Origin: Acuticoccus sp051016205
Lineage (GTDB): Bacteria; Pseudomonadota; Alphaproteobacteria; Rhizobiales; Amorphaceae
Length of the DNA: 64,000 nt
Assembly (NCBI GenBank): GCA_051016205.1
Contig: CP136534.1
Location: 3,100,001-3,164,000 of the forward strand
Direction of reading: 5' to 3'
How positions within the stretch are numbered: the first letter of the stretch is position 1; every line of letters starts with the position of its first letter. Made by a program: the position numbers and the translations under genes. Below are positions 58,259 to 64,000 of the stretch, piece after piece. Under the pieces are notes generated by a model. The model had not been told where the DNA came from. It saw nothing but the letters and a program-made list of their open reading frames with translations, and did no database searches.

Positions 58259-60328
58259 TCAAGCGCTGTCGGGCCCGAGATAGCGCAGGGCAACGCATGT
58301 GGTGTCATCGGCACGGTCGGCTCCCACCTCGAAGGCCAACACTTCGTCCACCACGCTGCCGCTGATTTCCTCCACCGTCGCCGCCTCCTTGAGCTTGGCA
58401 AGGAGGGCGACGAGCCGCCCTTCGCCGTAGGCGTCGCCCGCAACGTTGAAGGCTTCCGTGACGCCGTCGGTGAACAGGAAAATCAGGTCGCGCGGCTCCA
58501 GGGCAATGGTGTGCTCTGTGAACTCAAGGTCCTCGGCAATGGCAAGGGCTGGGTCGCCGAACCGTGGCAGCGGTTCGGGCACGCCCGTTGCGGCGGGGAC
58601 CAGGTAGGGCGGGTTGTGGCCGGCGTTCACATAGGTGAGGGCGCCTGTGCGACAGTCCAAAACGCCGTGGAAGAGGGTCACGAACATCATCTGTTCGTTG
58701 TCGGCGGCAAGGAAGGTGTTGACGTCCGACACCGTCTTTGCCGGCGACTGCGTGGTGAGGGCCGTCGCTTTGATCAACGTGCGCGAGATCGCCATGAAGA
58801 GCGCCGCAGGCACACCCTTGCCCGACACATCCGCCACCACGAAGCCGAGCCGGTGCGCGTCGATCATGAAGTAGTCGAAGAAGTCGCCGCCCACCTCCTT
58901 TGCCGCCTGCATTCGTCCTTGGATGGCGTAGGAGACGTGGGCCGGAAGCGGCCGCGGCATGAAGGAAAGCTGGAGTTCGCGCGCGATCTCAAGCTCTTGT
59001 TCCAGCCCTGCCAGCCTCTCCCGTGTGACGATGGAGTCCTGCAAATCCTTGATGAGTTGGGTCAGGCGATGATGCTGGTCGGTGATGCGCGCCGACATCC
59101 CTTCAAGGACGGCGGCGAGCATGGAGAGTTCGCTGTCGGCTTTGCTGCGCCGCCCGCCGGTGTGGGCTGAACCTTCCATCGCAGTGTCAAGGTCGGCAAG
59201 CACCTGGTCGCGTCCTTGGTCGTCGAGGGTCTCGGCAAGGCGTTGAAGCTGCCGGCGGATCACCCGCTCCTGGCGCCTGCGTTGGCGCTCGATGGCCTCG
59301 CCCTGCTCGGACAAAAGGAGCGCGTTGCGGCGAAAGACCGTCACGGCCTCGGCGATACGCTTGATTTCACCGCTTCCGGCGGCCGAATCCAGCGCCACAT
59401 GGGTGTTGCCTTTCGACAGGCCGTCAAGAACGCTGATCGCCCCTTCCAGAGGCCTGAATGCCTGGCGCAGGTAAAGGTAGAGGCCGAGCGTGATGATGAG
59501 CGCAACGCCGATGGGAACGAAGAAGCCCACCCGTTCCACCAAGCGCCTTGCAGAAAGGCTTTGCGTGCTGTCGCGCAAGGTGACGAGGGTGCCTGCCGCA
59601 CCGGAGATGAGGTCGTCCACAGGCGCGCCCACCGCAAGGATGAAGCGCTCGCCCTGGGTGATCACCTCGGTGCTTTCCGAACGGGCCGGAAGGTCGGGCG
59701 AAACGCTGTCGTAAAGGGCAGGGTCGGTTCCTTCCACCATCTGTCCGCGCAAAGAGACCAGGTAGGCGGGCTCTTCCATGGTCTGGGAGAAGGCGGCCAG
59801 CACATCTTTGGCATCTTCGGCAATGGCAACGACCGCGGTTGGCTCGCCGCGCACCTCAACAAGGCGGGCCGCGCCGATCACATAGCGGTCGGGGCTCTCC
59901 TGGCGCAGCCCGCCCACGAACGCGCGTCCGTCGAGCAGCGCGTTGATGGATTTGATGCCAAAAAGGGGCCTGCCGCGGATGTTGGCTTGGTTCGCAAACA
60001 GCAACTGACCGCTGAGATTGATGACTTGGACACTTCTGCCTGCGGTCAAAAGGTCTGGCGAGTCGGCAGCCACATCGGCGATCTCATCGCGTGTCATCTG
60101 TGGGGCAGCGATGGACAAGCGCACCGCCAATTCGCCAGCAACGGTGCTGAGGTCGCGCGCATTCGCGGCCACCATGCTCTTCCACAGGGAGCGCTGACCG
60201 TCGATGGCGATTTCGGCAAGGCGGTCCTGTTCAAGCTGTGAGCGCAGAACCCCCAGCGCGGCGAGCCCGCCAATCACCAAAATCAGCGCGACGGTCAGGA
60301 AGACGGTGATGCGGCTGCGCAGCAACAT
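58259..60328 (-). CDS. Membrane sensor-HAMP-SpoIIE (PP2C) serine phosphatase
   Basis: 689 residues. TM1 about 8-30, extracytoplasmic sensor about 31-265 (double-Cache-like, with VQVINLSGQLLFANQ), TM2 about 267-290, HAMP to about 345, a long coiled coil (about 345-455), then the PP2C-SpoIIE domain. Its metal-binding Asp are in EVGGDFFDYF, FVVADVSGKGVPAALFM, FLFTDGVTEAFN and DRADDTTCVALRY, all intact. Such RsbU-type phosphatases dephosphorylate STAS anti-anti-sigma proteins in partner-switching cascades. No STAS or anti-sigma kinase gene is nearby. Last gene of a three-gene operon, 3 bp after the MFS-fusion gene. Confidence 0.93.
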   Translation of the reverse strand: MLLRSRITVFLTVALILVIGGLAALGVLRSQLEQDRLAEIAIDGQRSLWKSMVAANARDLSTVAGELAVRLSIAAPQMTRDEIADVAADSPDLLTAGRSVQVINLSGQLLFANQANIRGRPLFGIKSINALLDGRAFVGGLRQESPDRYVIGAARLVEVRGEPTAVVAIAEDAKDVLAAFSQTMEEPAYLVSLRGQMVEGTDPALYDSVSPDLPARSESTEVITQGERFILAVGAPVDDLISGAAGTLVTLRDSTQSLSARRLVERVGFFVPIGVALIITLGLYLYLRQAFRPLEGAISVLDGLSKGNTHVALDSAAGSGEIKRIAEAVTVFRRNALLLSEQGEAIERQRRRQERVIRRQLQRLAETLDDQGRDQVLADLDTAMEGSAHTGGRRSKADSELSMLAAVLEGMSARITDQHHRLTQLIKDLQDSIVTRERLAGLEQELEIARELQLSFMPRPLPAHVSYAIQGRMQAAKEVGGDFFDYFMIDAHRLGFVVADVSGKGVPAALFMAISRTLIKATALTTQSPAKTVSDVNTFLAADNEQMMFVTLFHGVLDCRTGALTYVNAGHNPPYLVPAATGVPEPLPRFGDPALAIAEDLEFTEHTIALEPRDLIFLFTDGVTEAFNVAGDAYGEGRLVALLAKLKEAATVEEISGSVVDEVLAFEVGADRADDTTCVALRYLGPDSA

Positions 60329-60331
60329 CGC

Positions 60332-62179
60332 CTAACCGTCCCTGTCTGCCGCGGTGCGGCCACCGCCTGTGGCAAGGGTAAGGGCAAGGCCCCCAACAAG
60401 CACGAGGGCGCAGATTTGCAGAACGGTGAAGGCCACCCAGTAACTTGCAATTTCAAAGACGGCCGCTGCGAGGGCGCCGGCCAGGAGGGCAAGTGCGCCA
60501 GCACCGGTAAACCCGCCGGCCCGGGCAGCACTTACAGCAAGGCCGAGCCCGAGCCCCAGTGTGATGCTGACGACAACGGCAGGCACAGCTACCAAGGTCA
60601 CCGCTCCAAGCGCTGTGAGGGTGAGGGCAACGGCCATCGCAGGAGAGGTCCGCAGGCCCGCCGCAAATGGGAGGAGCGAGCCTGTGCCAATCAGCGCGAA
60701 GTTGAGCGCAAGGCTTGCATAGTCCTCGCGCAACAGTATCGCGGCGAGGTGGATGTCGGCCCAGCTCACAATGGCGATGGCAACGCTGAAAAGGGCGATG
60801 GCTGCGGGGCGCCCTAGGCGGGGTCGAGCCCATTGGGAGAGGCGAGGGCGAGACGGGACAAGGAGACTGAGGAGCGCCATGATCAGCAAGCCGACGCCCA
60901 CAGTGGCATAGGCTAGGCGCCGACCTTCCGCCTCTGCCAAAATGCCGCCGATGACAGGGCCCGTCGCCCAAGCCGCCAGGAAGATCAATGCCGCCCGCCA
61001 GGGCAGACGGGTCAAGGTTCCACGCTGGCAAAGGGCCGAAAACAGGGCCAACCAAAGGCCGAAGCCTGACAGCATCTGCATGGCGGTGAAGGCGACAGGG
61101 TCGCGCAGCTGGAAGGTGATGCCGAGTCCGACCCCTGCCACAGCAAGGCCGACCGCAATCGCCCCCTTTGCGAACCGACCTTTGAGGGCAAGGGCGAGGA
61201 GGAGACCGAGGATGGAGCCGAGCGCATCGGCGCCCACCGCCCCTCCGACCGCAACGTCGGCAAGTGGGTTGTTGCCGATCCTATCGGCGGCAAAGTTGGC
61301 GTTGAGGGCCCGCGTTGCCTCGCCGAAGGCAAAGGCAAGGGCAATCCACCACGTGCCGCTCACCTGGGCGATGGCGGACAGGCGTGCGCCTTCGAACCGG
61401 TAAGTGGCAACGGGGGCGACGCTTTTGGCAATGTCGTGGGCGTGGGTGCCAGCGGTGTCGAGCGCGCGCACTTCGTCGGCAAGGGCAAGGAGGGTGCGGT
61501 GGGCACGGCGCACTGGGTTTGTGAGGCGCGCGGCCAGCAGGCCAAGGGGTCTGAAGGGGCTTCCCCTGGCCGGCGGCGAATAGTCGGTAAAGTGGCCCCT
61601 TGCGACGGATCGCCCGCCGGCAATGAAGCGCGCCCGTGGCAGATCCACCCGTTCAAGCCGCTGGATGCGAAACCAGACGCCGACGCCGCATCCCGCCACC
61701 AAGGCAACGGCGAACCCAAGGGCAACGAGGTGCAGCAAGGCTTCGCGCACAATGTCGTGGGACGGGGCAATCAACACCGCGCCGACGGTCTGCCGGCCTG
61801 CCAGGATGGGCGTGCGTACCACATCGGCCTCGTCGGCAATGGTGGTGCCGGTGCGAAACAAGGTTTGCTCGGTGGCATCGACAATGGCAATGGCGGAGGC
61901 CTCAGGGCTCGCCGTCAGCGTGGTCTCAAGGTACTCGCCCGCCTGGTAGATCTCTTCCAGCGGGATGCCGAGGTCCACCGCCCGTCCCACATCGTCGGCA
62001 ACGGAAATGGCAAGGGCCTGCGCCGCCTCCAAGGAGGCGTGGCGCAGCCGCTCAAGCTCGGGCGCCAGCGCCGTAAGGGCAATGAGGGCGTTGAAGGTCA
62101 ACACCACAACCGTCACCGACAGGCCGACGATGCCCGCCAGCCTGTCCGATCGCCTGGAGTCGGTCATGGGTGCGGCCAT
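60332..62179 (-). CDS. Sensor-HAMP protein fused to an MFS-like multi-helix membrane domain
   Basis: 615 residues from the ATG at 62179 (a Met four codons on is an alternative). TM1 about 17-40, an extracytoplasmic sensor module about 41-145 with AVDLGIPLEEI and AIAIVDATEQTLFRTG, TM about 150-172, a HAMP-like region, then about ten or more membrane helices from residue about 260 to 605, beginning GTWWIALAFAFGEATRALN, which reads like the first helix of major-facilitator proteins. No kinase, cyclase or phosphatase domain. Either a regulated transporter or a membrane receptor that controls the downstream phosphatase. Start region overlaps the upstream gene's stop area, so the genes are coupled. 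Confidence 0.8.
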   Translation of the reverse strand: MAAPMTDSRRSDRLAGIVGLSVTVVVLTFNALIALTALAPELERLRHASLEAAQALAISVADDVGRAVDLGIPLEEIYQAGEYLETTLTASPEASAIAIVDATEQTLFRTGTTIADEADVVRTPILAGRQTVGAVLIAPSHDIVREALLHLVALGFAVALVAGCGVGVWFRIQRLERVDLPRARFIAGGRSVARGHFTDYSPPARGSPFRPLGLLAARLTNPVRRAHRTLLALADEVRALDTAGTHAHDIAKSVAPVATYRFEGARLSAIAQVSGTWWIALAFAFGEATRALNANFAADRIGNNPLADVAVGGAVGADALGSILGLLLALALKGRFAKGAIAVGLAVAGVGLGITFQLRDPVAFTAMQMLSGFGLWLALFSALCQRGTLTRLPWRAALIFLAAWATGPVIGGILAEAEGRRLAYATVGVGLLIMALLSLLVPSRPRLSQWARPRLGRPAAIALFSVAIAIVSWADIHLAAILLREDYASLALNFALIGTGSLLPFAAGLRTSPAMAVALTLTALGAVTLVAVPAVVVSITLGLGLGLAVSAARAGGFTGAGALALLAGALAAAVFEIASYWVAFTVLQICALVLVGGLALTLATGGGRTAADRDG

Positions 62180-62181
62180 CG

Positions 62182-62952
62182 TCAAAGCTCGTCGTCGAGG
62201 CGACTGAGGCGGCCATTGGCCTCGGCCACCGCTGCTTCAGCACGCCGGGTGGTGACGGCGGCAGCGGCGATGGCGGCCAGCATTGCATCGCGATTGGACG
62301 GATCCAACTGAAGCGCCGTGCCTTCGTTGGCGCGCGCCAAGGCGGCCTCCGCGCGCTCGAACGGCCGCCTCAGGCCCCGCAACAGCAGCGTTCCCACAAG
62401 CGCCATCACGAGGGCGCCCACAAGGATCAAGGCCCATGCCTTTGTCAGTACCGGGGGAAGGCGCGACAGGGGAGAGGTGAGGGCATCGCGCGACAAGATG
62501 AGCGCCACCCACCCCTCGGTCTGATGAAAGTCGTTGGTGGCAGCTGTGCCGATGGTCTCCGTCTCGCGCTCCGACGCGCGCCAGGGCAGGCGATTGCGAT
62601 GTTCTGCAATGGCATTGGTCCAGGCTTCGGGCACCGGTTGGCCGACGGCGCCACGGTCTGTGGAAAAGACGGTGATGCCGGTCTGAGAGAAGACGTCGAC
62701 GGCCAAGATGTCGTCAGAGGTGGCAATGGCCCTGTCCAGGACAGGCTCCACTTGTTGCAATTCCGACAAGGGAAGGCCGAGCTGGAGGCCACGCTCGATG
62801 GTCTCGTCCGCCTTGGTGAGGATGACGCCAAGGCGCGCTTCGGCCAGCGCCTCTTCGCCACGCTCCACCACGCGGGCGCCGACCGCGGCAAAGCCGAGCA
62901 TGGCCACAATTGCGGCAATGACGAAGACAATGGTGCGGCCGATGCCCCTCAT
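62182..62952 (-). CDS. Stand-alone membrane sensor protein (TM-sensor-TM-HAMP-like)
   Basis: 256 residues from the ATG at 62952, which has GGAG six bases upstream. TM1 about 4-25, sensor about 26-165 containing ERGLQLGLPLSELQQVEPVLDR and LAVDVFSQTGITVFSTDRG, TM2 about 170-192, then a HAMP/coiled tail ending RLSRLDDEL with no output domain. Its sensor matches that of the next gene and of the divergent partial gene at 63438. It probably signals by hetero-association with the downstream receptors. First gene of the minus-strand operon. Confidence 0.82.
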   Translation of the reverse strand: MRGIGRTIVFVIAAIVAMLGFAAVGARVVERGEEALAEARLGVILTKADETIERGLQLGLPLSELQQVEPVLDRAIATSDDILAVDVFSQTGITVFSTDRGAVGQPVPEAWTNAIAEHRNRLPWRASERETETIGTAATNDFHQTEGWVALILSRDALTSPLSRLPPVLTKAWALILVGALVMALVGTLLLRGLRRPFERAEAALARANEGTALQLDPSNRDAMLAAIAAAAVTTRRAEAAVAEANGRLSRLDDEL

Positions 62953-63437
62953 GGGCGTCTCCGGCAACAGCGTTGGTGCGTCCGCAAAGGTTGAGGCAAG
63001 ACGAAAATCTTCTGGTCTCTCGCTGGATGTCTGCGTCTTTGACCGTCACTGGCACGGGCGAACCGAAGGCAGCAATAGATCATGTTTGCCGCGCGCTGAC
63101 ACGCCCCGTTTCGCGCCCCCCACAGTCCACCCGGTTGAGGGCTGGGTGTGTCTCAGTCTCGCGGGTGGATGAGGAGGCGTGGGACCGGCGCAACAAAACC
63201 GGCACGAATAACGGCACCATTGCGACGAATTGACCTCAAGTCATTGACTTGGTGGCAGTATGATGGCCCGATTGAGGTGCCGTTCCAAAAGATGGAGGTT
63301 GTCGGCACCTGCCCCGTGCGCCTGTCCCTTTGCCTGCTCCCGGCGCCAAGGGGTGATAGGGCGTGCCGCACCGTTGCGCAGATGCGTTGCCAAGCGCATC
63401 CTGCAATCGGTTTGCGACGTTCGTGCCCATCGCCATC
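62953..63437. other. Divergent promoter region of the sensor genes
   Basis: 485 bp between two divergent sensor genes. Open frames here are short and unsupported. At 63237-63251 lies the palindrome CAAGTCA-T-TGACTTG, next to AT-richer DNA with a TATGAT hexamer at 63259. The rest is ordinary GC-rich DNA in which I see no structure. Confidence 0.5.
63237..63251. promoter_or_regulatory. 15-bp palindrome between divergent sensor genes
   Basis: CAAGTCA and TGACTTG are perfect arms around one base, about 190 bp before the plus-strand sensor and 285 bp before the minus-strand operon. A shared operator for the divergent sensor genes is plausible; no regulator is identified. Confidence 0.4.
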
Positions 63438-64000
63438 ATGATCAAGCTGATCGTCACGCTGCTTGCCGTTTTGATCCCGCTCACCGCGGCCGCGTTGGCG
63501 CTCGGCGCCTACCTCAACTTTGCCAGCGTGCGCACCTCCTACGTGGACCTTCTTGGCGCACGGCTTGAGACCGTGGCGCGGCGCGTGGCAAGCGACGCGC
63601 AGGTTGCCCTTTCCATGGGTTTGCCCCTTGCCGGGCAAGACGCGCTTCCACGCCTGTTGGAGCGGGAGAAGGCGGCCGACGAGGTGATTCTCTCCGTCGA
63701 CGTGCTGTCGTCCACAGGTGGCGTCCTCTTTTCCAGCGACGCAGACCGTGTGGGCGAGACCTACACCCCACATCCTGCGGAAGTGTTTGCGCGCACCGGG
63801 TCCATCGTATCGGCGTTTGAGACGGCGGAGGGGACTGTCGTGGTGCGCGCCTCGCGGGCGATGATTGATGGGGCGTTGTCGAAGGTGGGCACGGCGATCT
63901 TCACGGCCGCGGCCATCGCGCTGGTCTTTGCCATTATCGCCATCGTGGCCGGAGTGGTCTTTACCGTCCGCGCCTTGACGCAGCGGTTGACGGGCGCGAG
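63438..64000 (+). CDS. Membrane sensor protein, 3' end beyond the window
   Basis: 187 residues are visible from ATG 63438, and the frame is open to the window edge. TM1 about 3-24 (IVTLLAVLIPLTAAALALGA), extracytoplasmic sensor about 25-145 with VALSMGLPLAGQDALPRLLE and LSVDVLSSTGGVLFSSDADRVG, then TM2 about 152-175 and the start of a HAMP region (TVRALTQRLTGA). The sensor is clearly related to those encoded at 62182 and 60332 on the other strand. The output domain lies outside the window, possibly a kinase, cyclase or methyl-accepting module. Confidence 0.85.
   Translation, partial: MIKLIVTLLAVLIPLTAAALALGAYLNFASVRTSYVDLLGARLETVARRVASDAQVALSMGLPLAGQDALPRLLEREKAADEVILSVDVLSSTGGVLFSSDADRVGETYTPHPAEVFARTGSIVSAFETAEGTVVVRASRAMIDGALSKVGTAIFTAAAIALVFAIIAIVAGVVFTVRALTQRLTGA

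Noticed and set aside
59216..60241. 341-codon plus-strand frame opposite the SpoIIE phosphatase gene
   Set aside because: Shadow frame with Gly/His-rich composition; the minus-strand gene has complete PP2C and HAMP motifs.

Overview
The window looks like chromosome of a GC-rich alphaproteobacterium, most likely of the order Hyphomicrobiales (Rhizobiales); the genus cannot be named from the sequence alone. The clues are a 2145-residue apolipoprotein-like membrane coiled-coil protein of the Growth Pole Ring (GPR/RgsE) type, the alpha/beta hydrolase-cysE-DUF3126 block, the NifU-like scaffold-yidD-thrS block, glycerol-type polyol ABC genes, and GATC-rich palindromic intergenic repeats. No rRNA, tRNA, CRISPR array, integrase, transposase or prophage gene was found.

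Layout. 0.4-3 kb: secreted repeat protein, nitroreductase and flavin reductase-like protein. 3.2-9.6 kb: the giant polar-growth protein. 10-18.5 kb: housekeeping block (ferredoxin, hydrolase, cysE, DUF3126, gamma carbonic anhydrase, rhomboid protease, CBS protein, hisI, Fe-S scaffold, yidD, GNAT, thrS). 18.5-22.5 kb: phytase-like esterase, aldo-keto reductase and Gfo/Idh oxidoreductase. 22.5-27.2 kb: ureD-ureA-ureB, then a Tat-exported cyclase-family hydrolase, a terminator-like hairpin, three exactly 30-bp-phased CRP/FNR-like palindromes, and ureC. The rest of the urease set (ureE-ureF-ureG) lies 27 kb away at 54.8-56.6 kb.

27.3-30.3 kb: an EF-hand protein divergent from an OmpR/histidine-kinase pair, with a large dyad between them. 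30.3-32.9 kb: oxalate-CoA-ligase-like enzyme and PanE-like reductase. 33.0-42.1 kb: a ten-gene, apparently polycistronic unit on the minus strand (DeoR regulator, DhnA-type aldolase, binding protein, two permeases, two ATPases, small membrane protein, dhaK, dhaL) for uptake and breakdown of an unidentified polyol or ketose; one composite ATPase site looks degenerate. 42.3-45.8 kb: a peptide-type binding protein and two permeases without ATPases. 45.8-47.4 kb: methyltransferase and TerY-like VWA protein. 47.8-52.6 kb: a second OmpR/kinase pair overlapping glnE. 52.8-54.8 kb: a tandem pair of small secreted paralogues and a PHB-depolymerase-like esterase leading into ureEFG.

56.8-64.0 kb: signalling region. 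A PAS-class III nucleotide cyclase is followed by a minus-strand three-gene operon (stand-alone membrane sensor; sensor-HAMP protein fused to an MFS-like multi-helix domain; sensor-HAMP-SpoIIE phosphatase). Facing it is a plus-strand membrane sensor that runs off the window. Three of these proteins share one recognisable extracytoplasmic sensor module. This locus is the best candidate here for an undescribed system. The phased operator array before ureC is the most striking non-coding signal.
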